DNA of 64,000 nucleotides from Acidobacteriota bacterium (GTDB lineage: Bacteria; Acidobacteriota; Thermoanaerobaculia; Multivoradales; Multivoraceae), in assembly GCA_028877275.1 (NCBI GenBank), contig JAPPFP010000009.1, positions 62,001 to 126,000 of the forward strand. Direction: 5' to 3'. Both the position numbers and the translations under genes were made by a program. The notes below the pieces were generated by a model. It worked only from the letters and a program-made list of their open reading frames with translations, was not told where the DNA came from and made no database searches. Shown here one piece after another: positions 37,316 through 48,823 of the stretch; positions within the stretch are counted from its first letter, which is position 1; the number at the start of each line of letters is the position of its first letter.

Positions 37316-38409
37316 CCGGCCCCGCCGAGCGGGCGGCGGCCCTGGTGCGGCCGGAGGTGCGCGACCTGTCGCTCTACTCGCTGCACCAGGTCGAGGCCCG
37401 CTACAAGCTCGACCAGAACGAGGCGCCCTGGGACCTGCCCCAGTCGCTCAAGCGGGAGGCGCTGGCCCGGCTGGCCGACCGGCCCTGGTCCGAGTACCCG
37501 GACTTTCACGCCGACCGGTTGCGCCGGCTGATCGGCGACCTGCACGAGTGGCCCCTGGAGGGCGTCCTGGTCGGCAACGGCTCGGGTGAACTGATCACGA
37601 CCGTGCTCGAGGGAGTCGTCCGCCCCGGCCAGGAGGTGCTCATCTGCGACCCGAGCTTCAGTCCCTACAGGACGTTCGTCGGGCGCGCCGCCGGCGTGCC
37701 GCGGCACCTGGAGCCGGCTCCCGACCTGGGCCTGCAGATGAACGAGCTCCAGGCCGAGGTCGAGCGCGACCCGCGGCGGCCGGTGCTCCTGTGCACGCCG
37801 AACAACCCGACCGGCGCGGCGGCGGATCCCGGAGCGGTGGAGCGCGTGGCGCGGTCCCTCGACGCGGCCCTTCTGCTCGACAACGCGTACGGCGAGTTCT
37901 GCCGTCACGACTACCGGCCGCTGCTGCGGTCGAACCCGAACGTCATCCTGTTCCGGACCCTGTCCAAGGCCTGGTCCCTGGGCGGCATTCGTCTTGGCTA
38001 CCTGCTCGCCGCGCCGGAACTCGTCTCCCAGTTGATCAAGGTCAAGCTGGCCTACAACGTCGGCCACGCGGCGGCCGTCATCGGTGAGGTGGCGCTGGAA
38101 CACGCCGACCGTTTCCCGCGTCGGGTTGCCGTCGTGCGGGCGCGGCGGGAGCAGTGGATGGCGATGCTCCGGGAGTTCGGCTTCGAGGTCTTCGACTCGG
38201 AGGCGAACTTTCTGCTCGCTCGCCACCCCCGCTGCACCGAAATCCGCGACGGTCTGGCGGCGGCCGGCGTACTGGTCCGGGACGTGAGCCGGTACCCAGG
38301 ACTTGCTTGCTGCATGCGGATCGGAGTTGGTGCCGGGCCGGCCCTGCGGGCGACACGGCGCGTTCTGGCGGAGATGTTGCCGACGCCTGATGCGGGAGGG
38401 AAACGATGA
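37312..38409 (+). CDS. hisC: Histidinol-phosphate aminotransferase
   Basis: PLP enzyme turning imidazole acetol phosphate into histidinol phosphate. 365 residues, fold-type I. YKLDQNEAPWDLP near the N-terminus, CTPNNPTGAA, the DNAYGEF segment and the PLP lysine in RTLSKAWSLGGIRLGY are seen. It could also transaminate aromatic substrates, as some HisC enzymes do. It overlaps hisD and hisB by 4 bp each. Confidence 0.95.
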   Translation: MTGPAERAAALVRPEVRDLSLYSLHQVEARYKLDQNEAPWDLPQSLKREALARLADRPWSEYPDFHADRLRRLIGDLHEWPLEGVLVGNGSGELITTVLEGVVRPGQEVLICDPSFSPYRTFVGRAAGVPRHLEPAPDLGLQMNELQAEVERDPRRPVLLCTPNNPTGAAADPGAVERVARSLDAALLLDNAYGEFCRHDYRPLLRSNPNVILFRTLSKAWSLGGIRLGYLLAAPELVSQLIKVKLAYNVGHAAAVIGEVALEHADRFPRRVAVVRARREQWMAMLREFGFEVFDSEANFLLARHPRCTEIRDGLAAAGVLVRDVSRYPGLACCMRIGVGAGPALRATRRVLAEMLPTPDAGGKR

Positions 38410-39005
38410 GAACAGCGTCGATCGACCGGAAGACGTCCGAAACCCAGGTCCGAGCCGACCTGTCGCTCGACGGAGGCGACCGCCGGATCGACACTCCAAA
38501 CGGGTTCTTCAGCCACATGTTGGACGCGTTGACGCGCCACGGCGGCCTGGGACTCGACCTGGTGGCGCGCGGCGATGTCGAGATCGACCTCCACCACACG
38601 GTGGAGGACACCGGGATCGTGCTCGGCGACGCGCTCCGGGAGGCCCTGGGTGACCGCGCCGGGGTGCGCCGCTTCGCGCACGCCTTCGCGCCGCTCGACG
38701 AGGCTCTGGCGCGCGCCGTGGTCGACCTCTCCGGCCGGGGCTCGTTCCACTTCCGGCTGCCGCCGGACCTCGAGCAGGCCTGGGTCACGACCGAGTTCCC
38801 ACTCACCCTGGTCGGCGACTTCTTCGGCGCCCTGGCCGACCGCGGACGGCTGACCCTGCACCTGGACGTGCTCTGCGGGCGCAACCCACACCACGTGGCC
38901 GAGGCCTCCTTCAAGGCGGTCGCGCTCGCGCTCCGGGCGGCGGTGTCGCTTCGGGCCGGAGCGGTCGCAGAAGTGCCGAGCACGAAGGGGAGCCTGACGG
39001 TATGA
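38406..39005 (+). CDS. hisB: Imidazoleglycerol-phosphate dehydratase
   Basis: 199-residue, single-function IGPD that dehydrates imidazole glycerol phosphate with manganese. Metal ligands are in the two repeated histidine motifs: DLHHTVEDTGIVLG and GRNPHHVAEASFKA. FFSHMLDALTRHGG is also typical. There is no N-terminal HAD phosphatase domain as in the bifunctional enterobacterial HisB, so histidinol-phosphatase must be encoded elsewhere. It overlaps hisH by 4 bp. Confidence 0.97.
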   Translation: MRTASIDRKTSETQVRADLSLDGGDRRIDTPNGFFSHMLDALTRHGGLGLDLVARGDVEIDLHHTVEDTGIVLGDALREALGDRAGVRRFAHAFAPLDEALARAVVDLSGRGSFHFRLPPDLEQAWVTTEFPLTLVGDFFGALADRGRLTLHLDVLCGRNPHHVAEASFKAVALALRAAVSLRAGAVAEVPSTKGSLTV

Positions 39006-39688
39006 CCGGCACCGCAGCGACGGTGATCGACGCCGGCGTAGGCAACATCGGCAACCTGGTGCGGGCGCTCCGGCATCTGGGCGCCGAGGTCGAGATCACC
39101 TGCGACCCCGAGACGATCCGTGCCTCCCGCTGCCTCGTGCTGCCGGGAGTCGGCGCCTTCCGGCCGCCCCGGGAGGTCCTGCGCGGCGCGCCGGAGGAGG
39201 CCATTCGCTCCGCCCTCGACGGCGGCGCCACGCTGCTCGGCATCTGCATCGGCTACCAGCTCCTGTTCGACAGCAGCGAGGAGTTCGGGACGACGGACGG
39301 CCTTGCTCTGCTCCCCGGCGGGGTCACCGAGTTGCCCGGCGGCGTACCGCTGCCCCACATCGGCTGGAACCGCGTCTTCGCGGTCAGGGATCATCCCCTG
39401 CTCGCCGGCTCGACGAACGACGACCACTACTACTTCGTCCACTCCTTCGCACCCCAGGACGTGCCGGAGGAGTGGGTGCTCGGGCGCTGCCGGCATGGCC
39501 GCAGTTTCCCGGCGATCACTGGTCGCGGCCGGATCGCGGGCACCCAGTTCCACCCCGAGAAGAGTGGCGCCGCGGGCCTGCGGCTACTGGGCAACTACCT
39601 GGCCTGGGCCGGCGACCTGGCCGCCGGCGCTGATGGAGGAGCCCCGGAGGGCCATGGAGGAACACATGCAACTGCTGCCGGCCATTGA
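39002..39688 (+). CDS. hisH: Imidazole glycerol phosphate synthase subunit HisH
   Basis: Glutaminase subunit that feeds ammonia to HisF. 228 residues, class I amidotransferase. The nucleophile Cys is in LGICIGYQLLFD (about residue 81), and the His-Glu pair in TQFHPEKSG (about 183). The C-terminal tail of about 30 residues is longer than usual and overlaps the start of hisA by 23 bp. Confidence 0.96.
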   Translation: MTGTAATVIDAGVGNIGNLVRALRHLGAEVEITCDPETIRASRCLVLPGVGAFRPPREVLRGAPEEAIRSALDGGATLLGICIGYQLLFDSSEEFGTTDGLALLPGGVTELPGGVPLPHIGWNRVFAVRDHPLLAGSTNDDHYYFVHSFAPQDVPEEWVLGRCRHGRSFPAITGRGRIAGTQFHPEKSGAAGLRLLGNYLAWAGDLAAGADGGAPEGHGGTHATAAGH

Positions 39689-40406
39689 CCTGCGGGGCGG
39701 CCAGGTCGTGCGCCTTATGCGCGGCGACGACCAGCGCCGCACGGTCTACGACGCCGATCCGGGCAACGCGCTCCGCCGCTACCGCCAGGCTGGACTTGCC
39801 CGCGTCCACGTCGTCGACCTGGACGCGGCGTTCGGCGGCCCGCCACAGCGCGGCGTCGTCCAGCAGCTTGCGCGGCAGGCGGAGAACGGGCCGAACGGCC
39901 GCGGCGGTATTCAGCTCGGCGGCGGCCTGCGCGACCGCGAGGCGGTCGAGTGGGCCTTCCAGGCAGGCTGCGAGCGGGCCGTCGTGACTTCGCTCATCGT
40001 GCGCGACTTCGACGTGTTCGCCGAGCTCTGCCGGCAGAACCCGGGGCGCATGGTGGCGGCGCTCGACATCGACGGCGGAGAGGTCCGGCTCGCCGGCTGG
40101 ACCGAGTCGGCCGACCGGTCGCCGGCCGCGCTTTGCGCCCAACTCGCCGATCTGCCCATCGCCGCGGTTCTCGTTACCGACATCTCGCGCGACGGGATGA
40201 TGAAGGGGCCGAACATCGAGCTCGCGTGCCGGATCGGCACGATGGCCGGTGCGCCGGCGATCCTGTCGGGCGGTGTGCGCTCGGCCGCGGATCTGGAAGC
40301 CGCGGCGCGGCGGCCGGAGATTGCGGCGGCGATTGTCGGTCGGGCGCTGTACGACGGTTCGCTCGGTCTGGACGAGGCGATCGAAGCCTGCGGGGCCACG
40401 CCATGA
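39666..40406 (+). CDS. hisA: Phosphoribosylformimino-AICAR-phosphate isomerase HisA
   Basis: TIM-barrel isomerase of histidine synthesis, 246 residues. I start at ATG 39666 ([15 protein letters not shown]), five bases after GGAGG; an in-frame ATG at 39654 would add four residues. The catalytic aspartates are in PAIDLRGG and [16 protein letters not shown]. It overlaps hisH by 23 bp, the largest overlap in the operon, and hisF by 4 bp. Confidence 0.96.
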   Translation: MQLLPAIDLRGGQVVRLMRGDDQRRTVYDADPGNALRRYRQAGLARVHVVDLDAAFGGPPQRGVVQQLARQAENGPNGRGGIQLGGGLRDREAVEWAFQAGCERAVVTSLIVRDFDVFAELCRQNPGRMVAALDIDGGEVRLAGWTESADRSPAALCAQLADLPIAAVLVTDISRDGMMKGPNIELACRIGTMAGAPAILSGGVRSAADLEAAARRPEIAAAIVGRALYDGSLGLDEAIEACGATP

Positions 40407-41215
40407 GGGCCACGATCGAGCCGACCGGCCTCACCCGGCGCATCATCCCCTGTCTCGACGTAGCCGCCGGGCGCGTCGTCAAGGGAGTGCAGTTCAAGAA
40501 CCTCACCGACCATGGCGACCCGACGGAGGCGGCTGCGCGCTATGCCGCCGAGGGCGCCGACGAGATCGTCTTCCTCGACATCACCGCCGCGCCCGAACGC
40601 CGCGACACGGACCTCGACTGGGTGCGTCGGACCGCCGAGCAGGTGTTCATTCCCCTGAGCGTCGGTGGCGGCGTCCGCAGCGTCGACGATGGCCGCAAGC
40701 TGCTCCTGGCCGGCGCGGACAAGCTGGGGATCAACACCGCCGCGGTGGCCGAACCGGAGCTGCTCACCCGCCTCGCCGAGCGCTTCGGCAGCCAGTGCGT
40801 CGTCCTGTCGGTCGACGCGAAGCGGCGCGAGGGCGATGCGGCCGCCAACGGCCCGGGCTGGGAGGTCGTAACCCACGGCGGCCGCACGCCGACCGGGCTC
40901 GATGCGCTGGAGTGGATCGGGGAAGGGATCGAGCGCGGCGCCGGTGAGATCCTGCTGACCAGTATCGACAGCGACGGCACCCAGGCGGGCTACGACCTGG
41001 AGCTCCTGCGGCGGGCGTCCGCGTTGTCGCCCGTGCCGGTGATCGCCTCGGGCGGTGCCGGCACCCTCGAGCACCTCGCCGACGCCCTGGAAACGGGCGC
41101 CGCCGCCGTCCTCGCAGCCTCGATCTTCCATCAGGAAACCTACTCGGTGGGCGCCGTCAAGGAGTACCTCGGCCGGCGCTACCCGATCCGCATTCAGACA
41201 GGAGCAAGCAGGTGA
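40403..41215 (+). CDS. hisF: Imidazole glycerol phosphate synthase subunit HisF
   Basis: Cyclase subunit partnered with HisH, giving imidazole glycerol phosphate and AICAR. 270 residues, TIM barrel. Catalytic aspartates are in [18 protein letters not shown] and [24 protein letters not shown] and VIASGGAG are phosphate-binding loops. It overlaps hisA and hisIE by 4 bp. Confidence 0.97.
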   Translation: MRATIEPTGLTRRIIPCLDVAAGRVVKGVQFKNLTDHGDPTEAAARYAAEGADEIVFLDITAAPERRDTDLDWVRRTAEQVFIPLSVGGGVRSVDDGRKLLLAGADKLGINTAAVAEPELLTRLAERFGSQCVVLSVDAKRREGDAAANGPGWEVVTHGGRTPTGLDALEWIGEGIERGAGEILLTSIDSDGTQAGYDLELLRRASALSPVPVIASGGAGTLEHLADALETGAAAVLAASIFHQETYSVGAVKEYLGRRYPIRIQTGASR

Positions 41216-41865
41216 CGAAGACAACGATCGACCCGGCCGCGCTCACCTACGACGACCGGGGTCTGCTGCCCGTCGTGGTCCAGGACGTGCTCTCGGGCGC
41301 CGTCCTCATGCTCGCCTACGCGAACCGCGAAGCGGTCCGGAAGACGCTCGAGACCGGTCAGGCCCACTTCTACAGTCGGTCCCGCCAGGAGTTGTGGCGC
41401 AAGGGCGCCACCTCCGGCAACACCCTGGCGGTGGTCGAGGTGCTCCAGGACTGCGACCGGGACGCGCTGCTGGTGCGGGCGCTGCCCGCGGGGCCGGCCT
41501 GTCACAACGACACGCGGAGCTGCTTCGAGCCGAACGCCGCGGAGTTCGAACTCGGCTGGTTGCGGCGGGTGCTCGCCGAGCGGGCGTCGGCCTCGTCCGG
41601 AGAGAGCTACACCGCGCGCCTGCTCGCACAGGGCGTGGACCGGATCGCCCGCAAGGTGGCGGAGGAAGCGGGGGAAACGGTGATCGCCGGGGTCCGGGCG
41701 GACGCTGAACCGGAGTCCACCGAGCGTCGCGGCGACCTCGCCGCCGAAGTTGCCGACCTCGCGTACCATGTGCTGGTTCTGCTGCAGGCGACCGGCGTCG
41801 AACTCGCGGAGGTCGCCGCCGAACTCGGTCGCCGCCACCAGGATTCCGGGAGGGCGCCGTCATGA
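41212..41865 (+). CDS. hisIE: Bifunctional phosphoribosyl-AMP cyclohydrolase / phosphoribosyl-ATP pyrophosphatase
   Basis: 217 residues, GTG start at 41212. The N-terminal HisI domain (to about 125) has LAYANREAV, a zinc site in CDRDALLV and CHNDTRSCF. The C-terminal HisE domain (about 125-217) has the MazG-like metal site [13 protein letters not shown] and [17 protein letters not shown]. The two activities carry out steps 2 and 3. It overlaps trpE by 4 bp, which is the his-trp junction. Confidence 0.96.
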   Translation: MTKTTIDPAALTYDDRGLLPVVVQDVLSGAVLMLAYANREAVRKTLETGQAHFYSRSRQELWRKGATSGNTLAVVEVLQDCDRDALLVRALPAGPACHNDTRSCFEPNAAEFELGWLRRVLAERASASSGESYTARLLAQGVDRIARKVAEEAGETVIAGVRADAEPESTERRGDLAAEVADLAYHVLVLLQATGVELAEVAAELGRRHQDSGRAPS

Positions 41866-43351
41866 GCCGCCCCGCGTCCGCGATCGCCCACACGCGGGAG
41901 TTCCTCGCCGACACGTCGACCCCGCTCGGCGTCTACCGGAAGCTGGCGGCGCACGAGGACGGCGACGGCTCCGCCCGTCGCTTCCTGCTCGAAAGCGTCA
42001 CCGGCGGCGAGCACGTCTCGCGCTACAGCTTCCTCGGCGCCAGCCCGTCTCAGGTCTGCCGGGTGCACCTCGACCGGATCGAGGTTGAGGATCTCCGGAA
42101 CGGCGGCGGTGTTCGGGTCGAGGCGGGCGAGCCCCTGCCGCGGCTGCGGCGCCTGCTCGACGGCGTGGCCGCCGATCCCGCGCCGCCGCTCCCGTTTGCG
42201 GGCGGCTGGATCGGCGCCTTCGGGTTCGACGCGATCCGGCTGGCCGAGCCGTGCCTCGTCGACCACGCGGCCGGCCGGCCGCCTGATCCCTTCGGCCTTC
42301 CGGTCGCCATCCTCGCGCGCTACGACGACATCCTCGTCTTCGACCACGCCCGCCAGCGAATCGTCGCGGTGGCCAACGAGATCGAGGGCGAGAACACGGC
42401 CGCCGACGCGGAAGCCCGGCTCGACGGGCTGCAGGCGGTGCTCGAGAGCCGGGGCGAGGCGATCGCGGCACGGGTCGAAGACCGGGGAATCAAGGCGGAG
42501 ACCGCCGACCCCACCCTGAGCGACGAGGAGCACGGCCGAGCGGTCAACGCCGCCAAGGAGTACATCGCCGCCGGCGACATCTTTCAGGTCGTGCTCGCCC
42601 GGCGCTGGGCGCTTGACCTCGACGTGCCTCCGCCGACCGTCTACCGGGCGCTGCGCCTGGTCAATCCCTCGCCGTACATGGTGCTGTTCGAATCGCCCGA
42701 GGTGTCGCTCATCGGCGCGTCGCCCGAGATGCTGGTCAGGCGGACCGGGCGCCGGCTGGAGGTGAGGCCGATCGCCGGCACCCGGCCGCGCGGCCGCACT
42801 CCGGCCGAAGACCGGGCTCTGGCCGAGGAGTTGATGGCGGACCCCAAGGAGCGCGCGGAGCACGTGATGCTGGTCGACCTGGGCCGCAATGACCTCGGCC
42901 GGGTGGCGAAGCCGGGCGGGGTCTCGGTCGAGGAGTTCATGGTCATCGAGCACTACAGCGACGTGATGCACATCGTCAGCTCGGTCGAGGCGGAGCAGTC
43001 GGACGGGGCGGGCAGCGGCGCCGGCTCGGCGCTGGACGCCCTGCTCGCGTGCTTTCCGGCCGGAACGCTGTCCGGGGCGCCGAAGATCCGCGCCGTGGAG
43101 ATCATCGACGAACTGGAGCCGGAAGCGCGCGGCATGTACGGCGGCTCGGTGGGCTACTTCTCGTTCGGCGGCGACATGGACGCCTGCATCACGATTCGTA
43201 CGCTGGCGATCGTGAACGGAGAAGCCTCGATCACGGCCGGGGGCGGCATCGTCGCCGACTCGGATCCGGTGCGCGAGGCGCAGGAGACGCGCGACAAGGC
43301 GGCGGCACTGCTACGGGCGGTCGCGCTGGCGCGCGAGCTGGAGGGCCGGGC

Positions 43352-43355
<4 letters not shown>
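41862..43355 (+). CDS. trpE: Anthranilate synthase component I
   Basis: Makes anthranilate from chorismate with ammonia from TrpG. 497 residues. The tryptophan feedback site LLES is present (FLLESVTGGEHVSRYSFLG, about residue 45), so the enzyme is probably allosterically inhibited. The catalytic core has AGDIFQVVLARRW, PEMLVRRTG, PIAGTRPRG, LVDLGRNDLGRVA and FPAGTLSGAPKIRA. It overlaps hisIE and trpG by 4 bp each. There is no break, promoter or hairpin I can see between the his and trp halves. Confidence 0.97.
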
Positions 43356-43922
<567 letters not shown>

Positions 43923-43930
<8 letters not shown>

Positions 43931-44963
43931 TCTCGACCTTTCGGCTCTGCTGCGAACGGCGATCGCCGGCGAGGATCTACCGGCGGCGACGGTGGAGGAG
44001 CTGTTCGGCCGCCTGATGGACGGCGAACTCTCCGAGGTCTGGAAGAGCGCGTTCCTGGTGGCGCTGGCGGCGAAGGGCGAGTCGGTCGGCGAGATCGCCG
44101 GCGCCGCCCGGGCCATGCGGGCGCGCGCGACCCGGGTCGAGCACTCGAGCTCGGGTGTGATCGACACGTGCGGGACCGGCGGCGACGGCCGCGGGACCTT
44201 CAACATCTCGACCGCGGCCGCGCTGGTCGCGGCGGCGGGCGGCGCCCGGGTCGCCAAGCACGGCAACCGGGCGGTGTCGAGCCGGTCCGGCTCGGCGGAC
44301 GTGCTGGACGCCCTGGGAGTGACGCTCTCAGGCGACACGGCCGCGCTTGGCCGCTGCCTGGACGAGGTCGGGATCGCCTTCCTGTTCGCGCCGATGCTTC
44401 ACCCGGCGATGGCCCAGGTCATGCCCGTGCGAAGGGAACTCGGCGTGCGCACGCTGTTCAACGTGCTGGGGCCCCTGACGAACCCCGCGGGCGCGAAGCG
44501 CCAGTTGATCGGCGTCTTCTCGCCCAACCTCGTCGAGCCGATCGCGCGGGTGCTGCTCGAGCTTGGCAGCGAGCACGCCCTGGTCGTTCATGGCGAAGGC
44601 CTGGACGAGATGACGACCACGGGGCGGACCGCGGTAGCCGAGGTCCGGGGCGGAGAGGTCAGCACCTACGAAGTCCGTCCGGACGACTTCGGCATCGCCG
44701 AGGCGTCACCGGAAGCGCTGCTCGGAGGGGAACCGGAGCGGAACGTCGAGCTCATGCGCGGCGTGCTCGGCGGCGGTGGAGGGGCGCTGGCCGACATTAC
44801 CTGCCTGAACGCCGGGGCGGCGCTCTACGTTGCGGGGAGCGCGGACAGCCTCGCTGCCGGTGTGGTCGCGGCTTCCGAGGTCCAGGCTTCGGGCGCGGCC
44901 GCCGCGAAGCTGGCCGAGCTGGTCGGCTGGACCGGTTGGGACGATGGAGGCGACGGAGACTGA
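43923..44963 (+). CDS. trpD: Anthranilate phosphoribosyltransferase
   Basis: Joins PRPP to anthranilate. 346 residues from ATG 43923, with GAGG six bases upstream; the frame is open seven codons more inside trpG. CGTGGDGRGTFNIST binds PRPP and KHGNRAVSSRSGSADVLDALG is the second family signature; VRTLFNVLGPLTNPA is also typical. The C-terminal tail ends in Gly/Asp repeats. Confidence 0.97.
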
Positions 44964-45804
44964 AACCGTGTCCGAGGTTCCCGACATCCTGCGGCGCATC
45001 TGCGAGCAGCGGCGCCGGCGCGTGGCCGCCGGAGACGCGGGCGTATCGCCCGCACGGCGCCTGCCTGCCGAGGGGCCCGGCCGCCGCTTCCTCGACGCGA
45101 TCTCCGCGCGCCGGGGCGGTGCCGTGATCGCCGAGATCAAGATGGGGTCACCCAAACTGGGCGACCTGCGCGGCCGCTTCGATCCGGTCGCCCGAGCGGT
45201 GGCCTACGCGGATGCCGGGGCGGCTTGCCTGTCCGTCGTCGTCGAGCCGGATCACTTTCACGGCGGCTACGACCTGCTGGCCGAGTGCGCAGCCGCGTCC
45301 GGTCTGCCCGCGGTGGCGAAGGACTTCGTCGTCTCCGATGTCCAGCTCGCGTGGGCGCGGGACGCCGGCGCCTGCGCGGTGCTGCTGATCGCGGCCCTCC
45401 ACGATGCGGCGGAGCTGCGCCGTCTGGCCGGGCTCGCCCGCGGTCTCGGGCTGGTGCCGCTGATCGAGACCCACGACGATGCGGACTTCGAGAAGCTCCG
45501 TCCGATGGCCCACGAAGATGGCGGGAATCAGAGCGCGAAGTGGGAGCTGGTCGGGATCAACAATCGCGACCTGCGCAACTTCGCCGTCGACCTGGAACGC
45601 AGCGTCGAACGCATCGGTCGCCTGCCGTCGTCCGCTCTCAAGGTCGCCGAATCGGGCATTCACACGGGCGCCGACGTGGCGAAGTTGCGCCGGGCCGGTT
45701 TCGACGCGTTCCTCATCGGCGAGCGGCTCGTGCTTGCCGGCGACCCGGCCGCGGCGCTGGCCGAACTACTGGGTTCGCCGGCGCCGCAGGAGGTGATCCG
45801 GTGA
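44944..45804 (+). CDS. trpC: Indole-3-glycerol phosphate synthase
   Basis: TIM-barrel enzyme closing the indole ring. 286 residues from ATG 44944; a GTG at 44968 behind a GGAG gives [18 protein letters not shown], closer to the normal start, and is equally plausible. Catalytic elements: [10 protein letters not shown] (Glu-Lys pair), [11 protein letters not shown] (second Lys), [16 protein letters not shown] and [16 protein letters not shown] differs from the usual ASPSKG phosphate loop. It overlaps trpF by 4 bp. Confidence 0.95.
   Translation: MEATETETVSEVPDILRRICEQRRRRVAAGDAGVSPARRLPAEGPGRRFLDAISARRGGAVIAEIKMGSPKLGDLRGRFDPVARAVAYADAGAACLSVVVEPDHFHGGYDLLAECAAASGLPAVAKDFVVSDVQLAWARDAGACAVLLIAALHDAAELRRLAGLARGLGLVPLIETHDDADFEKLRPMAHEDGGNQSAKWELVGINNRDLRNFAVDLERSVERIGRLPSSALKVAESGIHTGADVAKLRRAGFDAFLIGERLVLAGDPAAALAELLGSPAPQEVIR
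45788..45799 (+). promoter_or_regulatory. Unusually complete Shine-Dalgarno for trpF
   Basis: AGGAGGTGATCC inside the end of trpC is complementary over all 12 bases to the conserved 16S rRNA 3' tail. The AGGAGG core lies 7 bases before the trpF GTG. It fixes that start and predicts strong initiation despite the GTG codon. Confidence 0.75.
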
Positions 45805-46435
45805 AGGTCAAGATCTGCGGCGTCACAACGCCCGCCGACGCCGGTCTCGCCGTCGACCTGGGTGCGGACTTCATCGGCCTCAACTTCTACCGTCCGAGTC
45901 CGCGCTGGATCGACGTCGACGAGGCGGCCCACATCCGGCGCCGCATCGGGGACCGGGCCCGGGCAGTCGGCATCTTCGTCGACCCCACCCGCGAGGAACT
46001 CGACACGATCGACCGGAAGGTGGGTCTCGACTACATCCAGTTCAGCGGCGACGAGAGCCCGGGACTGGTCGCGGAGTTCAGCGACCGCGCCATCCGCGTC
46101 CGCCGCGTCGGCGGCGCGACCCCGGACGCGATCCCCGAGGAGGACTGCTGGGCGGTCCTGATCGACCGCGCCCATGCCCACCTCTACGGCGGTTCCGGCG
46201 AGAGCTGGGACTACGCCGCCGCGGCCGAGCTCGTCCGGTCGCCGGCCGGCGACGGCGAGCCGCGGCGCCTGTTCATTGCCGGCGGCGTGCGCCCCGGCAA
46301 CGTCGCCGAGGTCGCGGCGGCGGTGCCCGGCGCCTACGCCGTCGACACCTGTTCGGGCGTCGAGTCGGCGCCCGGCCGGAAGGACCGCGGCAAGCTGGAG
46401 CGACTGTTCGCCAATCTCAGAGCGGGAGCAGCACG

Positions 46436-46439
<4 letters not shown>
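45801..46439 (+). CDS. trpF: Phosphoribosylanthranilate isomerase
   Basis: Amadori isomerase, 212 residues, TIM barrel. The catalytic Cys is in [12 protein letters not shown] (residue 5) and the Asp in [30 protein letters not shown] and the phosphate loop IAGGVRPGN are family signatures. GTG start 45801. Overlaps trpC and trpB by 4 bp. Confidence 0.96.
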
Positions 46440-47649
<1,210 letters not shown>

Positions 47650-47653
<4 letters not shown>

Positions 47654-48477
47654 GTCCCCGACGCAAACGCCGCCCCCGCAGCGCCATCGCCGCCGCGTTC
47701 TCCCGCTGCTCCAAACGGAAACGCTCCGCCTTCATTCCCTTCCTCGTCGCCGGCGACCCGTCGCTGGAGGCCACGCCCGACCTGCTCCGCGCCCTGGTCG
47801 CCGGCGGCGCCGACGTGATCGAGCTCGGCGTCGCCTTCAGCGACCCGATTGCCGACGGCCCGACCATCCAGCGCGGCTCGCACCGCGCGCTCGCCGGGGG
47901 CTCCTCGCTCAGCGCCGTGCTCGGCCTCATCGAGCGCCACCGCGAGGAACTCGGCGTCCCGATCGTCCTCTTCACCTACTACAACCCGGTTCACGCCCGC
48001 GGCGTGGAGACCTTCGCCGCGCAGGCCGCCGACAGCGGCGTCGACGGTGTCCTCTGCGTCGACCTGCCGCCCGACGAGGGCCTGCGCGAACTGCAGCCGG
48101 CGCTCGAGGAGCGGGGCGTCGACTCGATCTACCTGATCGCCGCCACCAGCACCCGGGAGCGAATCGACCGCGCTGCCGCCGCGTCGAACGGCTTCGTTTA
48201 CTACACCGCCCGCTCGGACGTGACCGGCGAGCGGGAGGACCTGATCCCCACTCTGGCCCGTGAAGTGAAGCGCGTCCGCCGACGGGTGCGCCTGCCGGTC
48301 GCCGTCGGCTTCGGCATCTCGACCCCGCAGCAGGTCGAGGAAGTGGCAAAGGTCGCCCACGGCGTCGTCGTCGGCAGCGCCCTCGTCCGGCTGGTCGAGG
48401 AGAACGGCGCCGAACCGGATCTGGCGGCGCGCCTGGAACGCCGGGTCGGCGAACTGACCGCACCGCTTCGCGGCTGA
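47650..48477 (+). CDS. trpA: Tryptophan synthase alpha subunit
   Basis: Cleaves indole-3-glycerol phosphate to indole. 275 residues, TIM barrel, with a basic N-terminal extension (SPRRKRRPR). The catalytic Glu is in [10 protein letters not shown] and Asp in IADGPTIQ; the phosphate loop is [10 protein letters not shown]. The usual Pro in ELGVPFSDP is Ala here. Last gene of the 17-gene operon. A CTTGCCGGCAAG palindrome follows about 10 bp later, but no T run, so the end of the transcript is not evident. Confidence 0.96.
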
Positions 48478-48613
48478 CGCGCCGCTTGCCGGCAAGTCGC
48501 CGGGAAGTGCCCGGATCTGGCCGGTCTGGCGCGGATGTGGCCGCATCCTGCTAAGTGGTGGCCGGTCTTCCGGCGGTTTCCTCTCTAGAGTGGTTGGTGG
48601 AGAGGAGGTACGG

Positions 48614-48784
48614 ATGTACCGTTACTCACGATCTCTGGATGCCGCGCAGTTGCGGCGTGGCCTGCGCCGAGCCGATCGTTTCGGCTTCCTCGTGCGCTTC
48701 TGGTCGCGGTGGGGCGATCCCCTGCTCGCCGGCGCGCTGCTGGCGTTGATGGCGTGGGCGATCGCGCACGGCTACACACGCTGA
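48614..48784 (+). CDS. Small membrane protein, unknown
   Basis: 56 residues from ATG 48614, which has an ideal AGGAGG five bases upstream. A basic N-terminal half (SLDAAQLRRGLRRADR) precedes one membrane helix (DPLLAGALLALMAWAIA, about 37-53) and a short tail. The ribosome site is the best evidence it is real. It stands between trpA and the Dph6-AraC gene, 40 bp before the latter, so the two may be co-expressed. No family recognised. Confidence 0.55.
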   Translation: MYRYSRSLDAAQLRRGLRRADRFGFLVRFWSRWGDPLLAGALLALMAWAIAHGYTR

Positions 48785-48823
48785 GCCGGAGTCGAAGGAT
48801 GCGGGCTAACATGCCGCGCATCC

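Noticed and set aside
48478..48500. CTTGCCGGCAAG palindrome after trpA as an intrinsic terminator
   Set aside because: There is no loop to speak of and no T run follows.
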